Notes: generated by a model from the letters alone, not told the origin. Counted from the first letter of the stretch, positions 16,993 through 25,988 are shown. The stretch: DNA of 64,000 bases from Halobaculum gomorrense (GCF_900129775.1 NZ_FQWV01000003.1:1-64000), one strand, 5' to 3'. Made by a program: numbers and translations.

Positions 16993-19734
16993 ATGTCGAG
17001 ACGTGACACGAATACGGAGGGTGAGGACGGCCCCGATTCCGGGCGGCGACGGTACCTCGCGGCCGCCGCCGGCACCGGGCTGGTCGGGCTCGCCGGCTGC
17101 GGCGGGACGGGTGACGACGCGGACGCCGGCGGCGGGTCCGCCGACGGGACCGGGACGGAAGCGGACGAGTCCCCGGACACGACTGCCGCGACGCCGGCTG
17201 ACCCCGGCGAGGTAGAACTGGCGCCGTTCTGGACGACCGGGGAGAAGGTCGGCATCGGGACCGCCGTCGGCGACGGGTCCGGAGACGCCCGGAGCGCCCG
17301 CGAAGGCGACGGTCGGGTCTGGTACACCCTCACGCGCGGCGCGCTCACCGGCGTCCGGTTCCCCCGCGTCGACCTGCTGAACGTCCGCCGGTTTGACTTC
17401 CTCGTCGCCGACGGCCAAGGGTACGCCGCGCGCACCGCGGACCTGGACCGGCGCGACGACGACGACGTGGAGCGGACCGTCGAGCCGACCGCCGGCGACG
17501 CGCTCTGTTACCGCCACGAGTTCTCGTCTGCCTCCCGGGGGTGGACGCTCTCGGTGGAGTACGTCGCCGACCCGAAGCGCGACGCCGTGCTCGCGGACGT
17601 GTCGTTCGACCCCTCCGGGGGCGACGGTGGCGCCGGAGGCGGCTCGGGCGAGGGGAGCGACGACGGCCCCGACCCCGGCGAGCTCTCGGTGTACGCGGTG
17701 TGTCGGCCCGCCGTGACGACCGGCACTGAGGGCGACGCTCACGCCCGCGCGACCGCCGGCGGCGACCCCGTCCTCACAGCGACGGACGGAGGAGACGGCG
17801 GAGTGATCCGCGACGCCGACGGCGGCGACTACGACATCTCGCTCGCGCTGGCGGCCGATCCGGGGTTCGAGTGGGCGACCGCCGCGGGCGTCCCCGACGA
17901 GTCGACCGCGCGCCTGCTCACCCGCGGCGTCGAGGGCGACCGGTCACGGGAGGCCAAGGGGAACGCGGCGCTGGTCGGCCGCCTCGCGACCGGACCGGCG
18001 GAGACGACGCTCGCGCTCGGGTTCGCCGAGGGGAGCGATCCCTCCGCGGCCGCCGCGACCGCGCACCAGTCGCTCTCGACGGGGTTCTCAGCCGCGCGGA
18101 CGACGTACCGCGCCGGGTGGCGCGCGTGGCTCGCCGGCGTCGACGTGCCCGACAGCGTCGCCGGCGACGAGGCCCTCGCGGCGCTGTACCGGACCAGCGC
18201 GATGGTGATCCGGGCGGCCGAGGACGCGACCGTCGCCGGCGCGGGCGTTGCGAGCCCCTGCGTTCCCTGGGGCGGAGTCATCGGTGCGGGCGAGCCCGCG
18301 GACGTGGGCTACCATTACGTCTGGGCGCGCGACCTGTACCAGTCGTTCACCGCGCTGGAGGCGATGGGTCGGACCGAGTCGGCCGTCGCGGCTGCCGAGT
18401 ACCTGTTTGCCGTCCAGCAGCGCGAGGGCGGGTTCCTCCCGCAGAACACGTACGTCGACGGGCGGACCAGATGGGGCGGCGAGCAACTGGACGAGATCGC
18501 ATTCCCCCTAGTCCTCGCGCGGCGCGCGACCGCCGAGCACGGCCGGCGGCTCGCGGACCTGGCGTTCGGCTACGCCGACGTGGCCGCCTCCGCGGACTAC
18601 GTGCTCCGCAGCGGCCCCGGCACCGGCCAGGAGCGCTGGGAGGAGGAGAGCGGGTTGTCCCCGTCGACCATCGCCGCCGAGGTGGCTGGGCTCGTCTCCG
18701 CGGCCGCCGTCGCCGGCGACGCGGGACGGGACGACGCCGCGGGCGACGGACGCGAGCCCGCTGCCGACGCGCTCGTGTGGCTGGCGACCGCCGACCGCTT
18801 CCGGGCGGGCGTCCGGGAATGGTGTGTCACCCGAGAGGGGACCGACCACCACGACCCGCCGTACTACTTCCGGATCAACGGCAACCGCGACCCGGACGAC
18901 GGCACCGAGCGGACGCTCGCCAACGGCGGCCGGACGTTCGACGAGCGCAACGTCATCGACGCCGGCTTCTTGGAGCTGGTCCGCCTGGGCGTCCTGCCGG
19001 CCGACGATCCCGTGATCGAGTCGTCGGTGGGAGTCGTCGACGACGACATCCGCGTCGAGACGCCTCACGGCCCGGCGTTCCACCGCTACACCGGCGACGG
19101 CTACGGCGAGGACGAGGACGGCGCCCCGTTCCCCGTCGCGACCGAGAGCCGCGGTCGGCTGTGGCCGCTGCTCACCGGCGAGCGCGCCGAGTATGAACTC
19201 GCCGCCGGGACGACAGACGGGCCGACAGCGCCTGCCGACCTACTGGCGACCCTCGCGGGCTTCGCCAACGAGGGCCGGCTGCTGCCGGAACAGGTGTGGG
19301 ACCGGGCGGAACCGACGGCGTACGGGTGGCGGTTCGGGGAGGGAACGGGCAGCGCGACCCCGCTGTCGTGGAGCCACGCCGCCTTCGTCCGCTTGGCCCA
19401 CGGAATCGACGCCAGCCGGCCGGTCGGGACTCCCGCCGTCGTCGGGGAGCGGTACGACGGTGGCCCGCCGTCGTCGCCGTCGCTCGACGTGGCGATGCCC
19501 GACCCGACCGTCGAGGCCGACGCCGTCACCGTCGCCGGGAAGACGGACGCCCCGGCCGTCGCCGTCGCCGTCGGCGGCGACGCGCGGCTCGTGTCGGTCG
19601 AAGACGGGCGGTTCGAGGCGACCGTCGAGCTGTCGAGCGGCCGCAACACGCTCGTCGTCGCCGCCGGCGACCCCGAGGAGCCGGCGGCGACGGCCCCGGT
19701 CACCGGCGAGCGAACCGTCGTCTCGTCCGTCTGA
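16993..19734 (+). CDS. Secreted GH15-family glucoamylase lipoprotein
   Basis: 913 aa. The start MSRRDTN leads to GRRRYLAAAAGTGLVGLAGC: a Tat-like double Arg and lipobox Cys, then a Gly/Asp/Thr linker, so it is exported and lipid-anchored. The beta-supersandwich (about 70-390) precedes the barrel, with YHYVWARDLYQSFTALEAMG, QREGGFLPQNTYVDG and GSATPLSWSHAAFVRLAHG. A C-terminal Ig-like domain (about 830-905; VTVAGKTDAPAVAVAVGG) is of glucodextranase type. It is probably the outside glucan hydrolase feeding the mal transporter. It differs from the cytoplasmic paralogue in export and the extra domain. Confidence 0.9.
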   Translation: MSRRDTNTEGEDGPDSGRRRYLAAAAGTGLVGLAGCGGTGDDADAGGGSADGTGTEADESPDTTAATPADPGEVELAPFWTTGEKVGIGTAVGDGSGDARSAREGDGRVWYTLTRGALTGVRFPRVDLLNVRRFDFLVADGQGYAARTADLDRRDDDDVERTVEPTAGDALCYRHEFSSASRGWTLSVEYVADPKRDAVLADVSFDPSGGDGGAGGGSGEGSDDGPDPGELSVYAVCRPAVTTGTEGDAHARATAGGDPVLTATDGGDGGVIRDADGGDYDISLALAADPGFEWATAAGVPDESTARLLTRGVEGDRSREAKGNAALVGRLATGPAETTLALGFAEGSDPSAAAATAHQSLSTGFSAARTTYRAGWRAWLAGVDVPDSVAGDEALAALYRTSAMVIRAAEDATVAGAGVASPCVPWGGVIGAGEPADVGYHYVWARDLYQSFTALEAMGRTESAVAAAEYLFAVQQREGGFLPQNTYVDGRTRWGGEQLDEIAFPLVLARRATAEHGRRLADLAFGYADVAASADYVLRSGPGTGQERWEEESGLSPSTIAAEVAGLVSAAAVAGDAGRDDAAGDGREPAADALVWLATADRFRAGVREWCVTREGTDHHDPPYYFRINGNRDPDDGTERTLANGGRTFDERNVIDAGFLELVRLGVLPADDPVIESSVGVVDDDIRVETPHGPAFHRYTGDGYGEDEDGAPFPVATESRGRLWPLLTGERAEYELAAGTTDGPTAPADLLATLAGFANEGRLLPEQVWDRAEPTAYGWRFGEGTGSATPLSWSHAAFVRLAHGIDASRPVGTPAVVGERYDGGPPSSPSLDVAMPDPTVEADAVTVAGKTDAPAVAVAVGGDARLVSVEDGRFEATVELSSGRNTLVVAAGDPEEPAATAPVTGERTVVSSV

Positions 19735-19811
19735 GAGGCGATTCTCACCCCGCGGCGGGGTCGGCCCGCTCGCAGCCGCCCCCGACCGATCCTCCATGGT
19801 CGTATCCCAAG

Positions 19812-19848
19812 TTTTAAGATGTGAACTACTTATTCATCCAGTGTTCAC
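19812..19848 (+). promoter_or_regulatory. malE promoter with GTGAAC/GTTCAC inverted repeat
   Basis: An AT-rich box TTTTAA begins near 19812. GTGAAC at 19821-19826 faces its exact reverse complement GTTCAC at 19843-19848, 16 bp apart and three bases before the malE ATG. A protein bound here would block a leaderless start. This is a candidate operator for sugar control. A GTGAAC half also occurs at about 13172 in the amylase/glucoamylase promoter. Confidence 0.4.
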
Positions 19849-19851
19849 ACC

Positions 19852-21147
19852 ATGACAACTGATCGCAGGAACCTCCTGAAAATGGGCGGGCTGGCGGCAG
19901 CCGCGGCGCTGTCGGGTTGTGTCGGCGTGGAAGAGCAGAGCACTCCCACCTCGTCGGGCAACTCCGACGGGTCGGGCGGCTCCGGTGACTCCGGGGGCGA
20001 CACCGAGGCGACGACCGAACCGTCCGTCGACCCCGGGACCGCCGCGGCGTGGTACGCACGTTCCTCGGCGGAGGGCGAGACCCTGGAGTCCGTCATCGAG
20101 GACTTCAACAGCCTGTCGCGTCACACGCTGAAGGGCTCGGACCTCTCGGACCTGGCGAAGAAGACGCAGTCTGCGATCCCCGCCAAGCAGGGACCGCAGA
20201 TCTTCGAGTGGGCCCACGACTGGGTCGGCGACTACTACCAGCGCGGGTTCCTCTCCGACCAGAGCGGGAAGCTCTCGGTGAGCATGGACACGTTCACCGA
20301 CGCGGCCGCCGAAGCCGTCCAGTTCGACGGCGCGACGGTGGGACTCCCGTTCGCGGCCGAGACCGTCTCGCTGCTGTACAACAAGGAGCTTGTCGACTCG
20401 CCCCCGAAGACGGTCGGGGAGATGGTGGACGTGATGGAGCGACACCACGACCCCGCTAACGGCAAGTACGGGCTCGGCTACCCCCTCAATCCGTACTTCA
20501 TGAGCGCCTGGGCACAGGCGTTCGGCGGCTACTACTTCGACCCGAGCAAGGACGACATGCTCGGGCTCGCCAACGCGCCGACGGTCGAGGGGTTCAACTA
20601 CATCATCGACACGTTCGTCCCGTACATGCCGAAGGACACCAAGTATGGCCCGCAGGCGGCCGCGTTCTCGGAGGGGAACGCCCCGTTCACGATCAACGGG
20701 CCGTGGTACCTCGGCACCGCCCGCGAGAAGGGGATCGACGTCGGAGTCGCGGAACTCCCGACGCCCGATGGGGGGTCGCCGCGTCCGTACACCGGCATCT
20801 CGCTGTGGTACTTCGCGAAGGGCATGGAGCGGTCGGAGTCGGCGGCCGCCGCCGGCCGCTCGTTCGCCGAGTGGTACGTCACGAACAAGGAGCAACTGAT
20901 GGCCAACGCCGAGACCCACGGGTTCATCCCGGTACATACCGGACTCACGGGCGACGCCGACCTGCCGCCGGCCGTCAGGGGCTTCTCGCAGGCCGTGAAG
21001 CAAGGAGTCCCGATGCCGACCCACCCCAAGATGAACCAGGTGTGGGGGCCGCTCGGAACCGCCTTCGGCAAGGCCCTCAACAGCAAGCAGTCGGTTAAGG
21101 ACGCGATGGTCCAGGCCGAAAAGGACATCCGCAGCAACTGGAAGTGA
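19852..21147 (+). CDS. malE: Sugar ABC transporter substrate-binding lipoprotein
   Basis: 431 aa. TTDRRNLLKMGGLAAAAALSGC gives a Tat motif and lipobox, then a Ser/Gly linker. The rest is a family-1 solute-binding protein: GPQIFEWAHDWVGDYYQRGFL, VGLPFAAETVSLLYNKELV, PFTINGPWYLGTAREKGIDV, TGISLWYFAKGMERSE. It binds maltodextrin-type sugars outside the membrane and hands them to the permeases. First gene of malEFG; next gene is 9 nt away. The substrate is inferred from the surrounding amylases. Confidence 0.93.
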   Translation: MTTDRRNLLKMGGLAAAAALSGCVGVEEQSTPTSSGNSDGSGGSGDSGGDTEATTEPSVDPGTAAAWYARSSAEGETLESVIEDFNSLSRHTLKGSDLSDLAKKTQSAIPAKQGPQIFEWAHDWVGDYYQRGFLSDQSGKLSVSMDTFTDAAAEAVQFDGATVGLPFAAETVSLLYNKELVDSPPKTVGEMVDVMERHHDPANGKYGLGYPLNPYFMSAWAQAFGGYYFDPSKDDMLGLANAPTVEGFNYIIDTFVPYMPKDTKYGPQAAAFSEGNAPFTINGPWYLGTAREKGIDVGVAELPTPDGGSPRPYTGISLWYFAKGMERSESAAAAGRSFAEWYVTNKEQLMANAETHGFIPVHTGLTGDADLPPAVRGFSQAVKQGVPMPTHPKMNQVWGPLGTAFGKALNSKQSVKDAMVQAEKDIRSNWK

Positions 21148-21156
21148 GACGGGGGC

Positions 21157-22113
21157 ATGAGCACCGCAAGCCGAATCGCGGACCGCGCGGCCGAGATCCC
21201 GGCGGTCGAGCGTGAGGATGTCTCGCTGCTGTTGGTCCTGCCCGGCCTGTTCCTGTTCGCGGCGTTCATGTTCTTCCCGATGCTCTATCTCATCGGGATC
21301 TCCTTCACCAACGCGCGGCCGGCGAACCTGTTCGGCGGCGGGAGCTTCCTCACGTTCGGGGAGGCGACGTTCGTGGGTCTGCGCAACTACGTCGCCGTCC
21401 TGACCGACGCGACGTTCTGGAACTCGGTCGGCGTGACGTGGCTGTTCGTCGCGACCAGCCTCGTGGGAAAGGTAGTGCTCGGGCTGTCCATCGCGCTCGT
21501 CGTCACGAACGACCGCGTCCGTGGCGCCCGGTTCCTCCGGTCGCTGCTCATCGTGCCGATGGGGCTGCCGGCCATCTTCACGATCACCGTCTGGCGAGGG
21601 ATCTTCAGCTCGGCCCGGTTCGGGCTGGCGAACCAACTGCTGGCCTGGCTCGGCGTCGGTACCGTCGCGTGGCTCAACGAGCGGTGGGCTGCGTTCTTCG
21701 CGTACAACGTCACCGAGATGTGGCTCGCGTACCCGTTCATGGTGATTATCACCGTGAGCGCGCTCCAAGACGTGCCGGACGAACTGCACGAAGCAGCGAT
21801 GGTGGATGGCGCGAGCTATCTTTCGCGGTTCTTCCACGTGACGCTGCCGAGCGTGAAGCGCCCGGTGTTGTTCGCGTCGATCCTTACCGCCGCGGCGTCG
21901 TTCCAGCAGTTCCTCATCCCCTACGTGTTCAACGAGGGGGGACCGGCCCGTCTCAACGAGCTGATCATCGTGTACGGCTACCGCGAGGCGTTCCAGTTCT
22001 CCCAGTACGGACAGGGGGCCGCGATCATGCTGATCGCGATCGCGTTCATCGGCGCGTTCATGTGGCTCAACGTCAAGAAGGGGAAGCTCGCCGACGGGGT
22101 GGACGAGGCGTGA
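21157..22113 (+). CDS. malF: Sugar ABC transporter permease (MalF type)
   Basis: 318 aa with six predicted membrane helices, the first at about 25-48. The cytoplasmic EAA coupling loop reads DELHEAAMVDGASYLSRFFHVTLPSVK, which docks on the ATPase. It is a binding-protein-dependent inner-membrane component (family MalF/UgpA). It overlaps malG by 4 nt at its stop. Intact length. Confidence 0.95.
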   Translation: MSTASRIADRAAEIPAVEREDVSLLLVLPGLFLFAAFMFFPMLYLIGISFTNARPANLFGGGSFLTFGEATFVGLRNYVAVLTDATFWNSVGVTWLFVATSLVGKVVLGLSIALVVTNDRVRGARFLRSLLIVPMGLPAIFTITVWRGIFSSARFGLANQLLAWLGVGTVAWLNERWAAFFAYNVTEMWLAYPFMVIITVSALQDVPDELHEAAMVDGASYLSRFFHVTLPSVKRPVLFASILTAAASFQQFLIPYVFNEGGPARLNELIIVYGYREAFQFSQYGQGAAIMLIAIAFIGAFMWLNVKKGKLADGVDEA

Positions 22114-23189
22114 GCGTGTTCGCCCGGATCGCGTCGAAGCTCGCAGAGGACGCGTGGACGCTCGCGACGACGCCGGTGGAGGCGGCGCGCGAGGCTCGCT
22201 ACACCGTCGCCGCCTACCGGCGCGGCGACATCTCGGCCACACAACTGCTCAGGACCGCCGTCGCGACCACGTTCGCCGTGCTCGTGGTGGCGGTAATGCT
22301 GTTTCCGATCTACTGGATCGCCATGTCGGCCATCTCCGCCTCGGGCGGGTCGATCTACGCGGCCGACGGCTTCCGGTTCGTGCCGAAGCGGACGTCGATC
22401 AAACCGTTCGTATGGGTCCTCGGCGACCTGATGATCCAGCCGGACACGACGATCGCGGTCCCGTTCACCGACCTGTCGGTCGTGTTCGACCACCCGCGGA
22501 TCGTCTTTCTCGACGCCAGCGACTACGGCGTCGAGTCTCCCTCGGAATTCAAACGGTACTTCGTGAACAGCGTCGTCGTCGCCACGGTGACGGTCGCACT
22601 CGGCCTGAGTGTGATCGTCCCGGCGGCGTACGCGCTCTCGCGGCGAGAGTTCATCATGCGGCGCAAGATCCTCTTCGGCTACGTCCTGTTTACGCAGGTC
22701 GGCGGGGGCCTCGGGATCGCCGCGCTGATCGCGCTGTACGCCATCTTCGTGCAGGCCGGACTGCTGAACAACAAGATCGCCCTGGCAGCCTACTACGCCG
22801 CCACGGCGGTCCCGTTCAACACCTGGCTGTTGAAAACGTACATGGACGGCATCCCGGTGAGCTACGAGGAGGCGGCCCTCGTGGACGGTGCCCCGCCATG
22901 GCGGGTGGTCGTCGAGGTGATCCTGCCGCTGTCCGCTGCGGGCCTGGCGACGGTCACCATCTTCACGTTCCTCGCGGGCTGGATGGAGTTCGTCGTCGCC
23001 CAACTGCTGTTGTCCTCGGGAAACTACACGCTTCCCGTCGGACTGTTCAGCCTCGTCGAGGAGTACTCCATCCCGTGGGCGCGCTTCTCGGCGTTCGCGC
23101 TCACGTTCGCCTCGCCGGTCATGCTCGTGTACCTCTTCGCACAGCGGTACATCGAGGGCGGGCTCTCCTTCTCCGGGATGGAGGGGTAA
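22110..23189 (+). CDS. malG: Sugar ABC transporter permease (MalG type)
   Basis: 359 aa from GTG 22110, which overlaps the malF stop (GTGA). Six helices, the first at about 50-72. The EAA loop is PVSYEEAALVDGAPPWRVVVEVILP. A longer than usual loop after helix 1 (about 75-150, with VVFDHPRIVFLDASDYGVES) is unlike bacterial MalG and may shape the outer face. It pairs with MalF and MalK. The upstream extension of the frame is antisense or out-of-frame malF and was not used. Confidence 0.93.
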   Translation: MSVFARIASKLAEDAWTLATTPVEAAREARYTVAAYRRGDISATQLLRTAVATTFAVLVVAVMLFPIYWIAMSAISASGGSIYAADGFRFVPKRTSIKPFVWVLGDLMIQPDTTIAVPFTDLSVVFDHPRIVFLDASDYGVESPSEFKRYFVNSVVVATVTVALGLSVIVPAAYALSRREFIMRRKILFGYVLFTQVGGGLGIAALIALYAIFVQAGLLNNKIALAAYYAATAVPFNTWLLKTYMDGIPVSYEEAALVDGAPPWRVVVEVILPLSAAGLATVTIFTFLAGWMEFVVAQLLLSSGNYTLPVGLFSLVEEYSIPWARFSAFALTFASPVMLVYLFAQRYIEGGLSFSGMEG

Positions 23190-23280
23190 CACCGTTCGTT
23201 TCGCCGCTTGCGAAGGGAGCGTCGACCGTCACGACAGGTATCCACGGTCGATCACAGCAGGTATCCACGGCGGTCGATGG

Positions 23281-23832
23281 TCACTCGTCGACTGCCGCCT
23301 GAAAGCCGAGCCAGTTCACCACCGACCCGGATCGATCCGCGATCGGCACGATCGTCACGCGGTTGTCGAACGGGGTTCCGTCCGCGCGGTAGTTGCGGAG
23401 TTCGACGGTCGTGCGGGTCCACGTCGACAGCGCTTCACGGAGGTCCGCGACCGGACCCCGTTCGGTATCGGGACCCTGAAGCAGTCTCAGATTCCGTCCC
23501 TGCAGCTCGGTCAACCCGTAGCCGGTCAGCACGCGGGCGCGCCGAGTCGCGTACAGGACGGGGTTGTCGGCGTACGCGGGGCCCGTGAAGGTGATTCCGA
23601 CCGAGGCATCGTCGAGCACCCGGATACGCTCGACGTACGCCGCTTCCCGGTCGGTGAGTGACACGGCCGGCCCGGAGGCGGCCGAAGCGATGTCGTCGGC
23701 GTCGACGGAGTCACCGAGGCGGTCGAGGCGGTCGCCGTCGTACTCGGCGGCGGCGAGCGCGTCCGGGACGCGAGCGCGAAACCGATCGTGATCGAGCCGG
23801 ATGAGATCGGCGAGCAGGTTCCGTGACGTCAT
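23281..23832 (-). CDS. PAS-domain protein, LOV-like without the cysteine
   Basis: 183 aa from ATG 23832. A single PAS domain (about 65-183) contains SVGITFTGPAYADNPVLYAT, GYGLTELQGRNLRLLQGPDT and NVRTIVPIADRSG-like strands. This matches LOV photoreceptor and Bat-type PAS domains, but the LOV cysteine position (GRNCRxLQG) is Leu 115, so no flavin-cysteine adduct can form. It could still bind flavin or another ligand. There is no output domain, so it probably works through a partner. Confidence 0.8.
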   Translation of the reverse strand: MTSRNLLADLIRLDHDRFRARVPDALAAAEYDGDRLDRLGDSVDADDIASAASGPAVSLTDREAAYVERIRVLDDASVGITFTGPAYADNPVLYATRRARVLTGYGLTELQGRNLRLLQGPDTERGPVADLREALSTWTRTTVELRNYRADGTPFDNRVTIVPIADRSGSVVNWLGFQAAVDE

Positions 23833-24327
23833 CGGACACCCGAACGGTTCCACCGCCAGAGCAATGCCGCTGTCGCCGTCGGAGGGACGCGCGACCGTCC
23901 GGTGGACGCGGGATCGTTCACCACGTCTGCGTCCGCCGCGTGACTCGCGTATCGGTCACACGGCTGTCGTCGGTGCGGCGTCGAGCGAACCGAGACGGTC
24001 TCGTCTCTCGCGGGCCACCGACGACCGCCGACGACGGTCACGATCCGAGGCCGACGACGACGGTCACGATCCGAGGCTGCCGACGACAGTCACGATGCCT
24101 GTGGAGGCGAGCGATCCCGGCGTTCGCGGGCGGCCGTGGCGAGTCAGCGCGGAGCCGATCGGCATCGATCCGGCGTGGCGGTGGCTGACGAGCGGAGGAG
24201 ACCGGCCGTCAGCGAGGCAGCGACGGGGCCGGGAGTGAGGATACACCGGTCACGGGGTCGTCCGACAGCCGCGAGCGGGCGGGGAGACTCCCCGCCCCGA
24301 TGCGGGGGGTTCGTCCGTGTCGCCGCC
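23833..24327. other. Intergenic region with short tandem repeat
   Basis: 495 bp without a convincing gene; open frames here are Arg/Ser-rich and lack family features. It includes the tandem repeat at 24028-24096. Confidence 0.5.
24028..24096. repeat. 2.8-copy tandem repeat (~23-26 bp unit)
   Basis: Unit 1 is 24028-24050, unit 2 is 24051-24076 (with an extra GAC), and a partial third unit is 24077-24096. The shared core is CGACGGTCACGATCCGAGG (third copy CGACAGTCACGAT). It is probably a slippage product, with no coding role seen. Confidence 0.7.
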
Positions 24328-24900
24328 TCACTCGTAGTGGTGACGCTCGACCCGTTCGACGACTTCGGCGAACGCGACGTTCTGTTTCACGCTGGTGACT
24401 CGGATCGTCACCCGCTCGCCTTTCTCGGTGTCGGGGACGATGATCACGTAGCCGCGGTCCACGCGCGCGATCCCGTCGCCCTGGTCGCCGATCCCCTCAA
24501 TGTCGACGGTCACCTCGTCGCCGCGGTCGACCGGCGGTTCCGGTTCACCGCCGGATGCGGTTTCCGTTGCGGAGTCGATGCCCTCGTCGCGGGATCTGCG
24601 CTCGTGGGAGGAGCCGTCGCCTGACCCGGTTCCGTCTGTATCGTCTTGCCCGTCCGACTCGGCGGTCGCAACCCTCTCGCCTCGTGCGTCGCGGTCGTCC
24701 GCTGATCCATCGCGGTTTGCGGCGGTGTCCGCGCCCTCCGAACCGCCCGCGTGGCGTGCGAGCAGCGCAACGCGGTACACCTCATCGGCGTGAATCGAGT
24801 CCAATTGGAGCTCTCGTTCGGGCACCTCAATGACGTACGAACCGTCTCGCTCCTCCACCTCGGCGCTGAAGACACACCGTAAATCCTCTGATATCTCCAT
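24328..24900 (-). CDS. TRAM-domain protein with long acidic linker
   Basis: 190 aa. A short N-terminal region (1-50; FSAEVEERDGSYVIEVPERE) is followed by a disordered Asp/Ser/Gly-rich linker (50-120). The C-terminal TRAM domain (123-185) reads GDEVTVDIEGIGDQGDGIARVDRGYVIIVPDTEKGERV then VAFAEVVERV. TRAM is a small beta-barrel that binds RNA, and archaeal stand-alone TRAM proteins act as cold-shock-like RNA chaperones. The N-terminal half with its linker is a common haloarchaeal layout. Single gene. Confidence 0.88.
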   Translation of the reverse strand: MEISEDLRCVFSAEVEERDGSYVIEVPERELQLDSIHADEVYRVALLARHAGGSEGADTAANRDGSADDRDARGERVATAESDGQDDTDGTGSGDGSSHERRSRDEGIDSATETASGGEPEPPVDRGDEVTVDIEGIGDQGDGIARVDRGYVIIVPDTEKGERVTIRVTSVKQNVAFAEVVERVERHHYE

Positions 24901-25121
24901 TTGTATAGCGTACTCAGCGCAGTTATGTTAACCCTACGAGTTCCGGACCGTGCAACTGTTTGGATAATCAACGTGAAAACGCCGCGATTCGAGGTGCCAC
25001 CGTGAGTTCCGCACGCGGACGATCACGTCAGCGACACGCAGATCCGGGCGGCTATTCCGGGATTCGAGACGGATCGCCCCAGTACCATGATCCTGTTGGG
25101 CGACACATTCAGCCGTTCAAC

Positions 25122-25644
25122 ACACCATGATGTCCGCAGTAGTAGCTGTGGAACAGTCCCATTCAGTGAGTTACAGCGGACGAGATGGTGTGGAGAGTTG
25201 CGATGTACACTGGATCAAGTGGTAGTTCACGGATCATCCCACGTCGATATTCCCGCATTTGCGGTTCCAACGAGCAGAGATACGGCGGACAACGTGGTGT
25301 AGGCACCCGGAGTGGGTAGTGAAGTTCCTTGCATCGGCGATTACAGCGGACACGGTGGTGTACTTCCGTGTCCAATCAGGTCACCACATCGTTCGACTGT
25401 GTCACTACAAGAATACGACCGGTATCGTCCCCGAGTTTCGAGATCCAGCGGAGGAACAGCGGACGCGGTGGTGTTCGAATCCGAGCGCGGACGCCCATTT
25501 GAACAGCGGACATGATGGTGTAACAGCTCCGGACACGGTGGTGTCGATACCGGATTCGGCGAGTTCGGACTGGCTTGCCGATCGGTCCAACGCGTGGCCC
25601 TACGCTGATTCGCGACCGTTGGTGAACTGCGGACACGGTGGTGT
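25122..25644. repeat. Eight dispersed copies of GCGGACNNNRTGGTGT
   Basis: Copies lie at 25122-25137 (inverted), 25176-25191, 25285-25300, 25346-25361, 25459-25474, 25506-25521, 25529-25544 (first base changed) and 25629-25644. Every copy keeps GGAC and TGGTGT. Most are preceded by TTACA or GAACA. Spacings of 23 to 113 bp are irregular, so this is not a CRISPR array. The look is of iterons or origin boxes, or a multi-site binding region. No Orc1/Cdc6 gene is in the window. Confidence 0.8.
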
Positions 25645-25670
25645 TCCAATCGAAGGTCCAATCGAATAGT

Positions 25671-25696
25671 ACGGCGGGTGACATCCTCCCCGCCGT
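25671..25696. repeat. Hairpin like an IS200/IS605 end
   Basis: 25671-25678 (ACGGCGGG) pairs with 25689-25696 (CCCGCCGT) around the loop TGACATCCTC. Hairpins with GACATCCTCC next to ACGGCGGG are familiar from haloarchaeal tnpB element ends. No tnpB is attached here, so it would be a solo end or relic. Confidence 0.5.
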
Positions 25697-25988
25697 TCAC
25701 ATCGGGGCTACCCGTACCGCAGTTGGGATTCTGCCGGTCTACGACACGACCTGTTCTCTCGGGGCGAACACCCCACTCTTTGAATCGAACAAGGGTACCG
25801 AGAGCGATGTCACACAGCTGTTACTCCTCTCCTCCCAGTGAGGACTCGGAGCTATCCACTCCGAAGCGGTAGACTGGAGCTCGCGTTCGCTGTCCGGATT
25901 CGTCGTCGATGATGGGTGGACTCATCGGCGCCGGGCGGGACCCATCGGCACGGAAACCAACAGGTACCCGGAACGCGTAGGGGGTCGT

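Larger units (their letters stand above)
24901..25988. other. 1.1-kb gene-free region with repeat array
   Basis: No frame here shows family features. The short open frames at 25087-25870 arise from the repeats and carry repeated TVVS/HHRV peptides. The region holds eight copies of a 16-bp motif (25122-25644) and an IS-end-like hairpin (25671-25696). It is less GC-rich than its surroundings. Confidence 0.6.

Noticed and set aside
16888..17742. Upstream extension of MalK
   Set aside because: Antisense to the outer glucoamylase; the ABC domain starts normally at 16887.
19834..22242. 802-aa minus-strand frame
   Set aside because: Antisense to malE and malF, Arg/His/Glu-rich, no domains.
25122..25644. 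CRISPR array
   Set aside because: Repeat unit is short (16 bp), imperfect, partly inverted and spaced 23 to 113 bp apart; no cas genes in the window.
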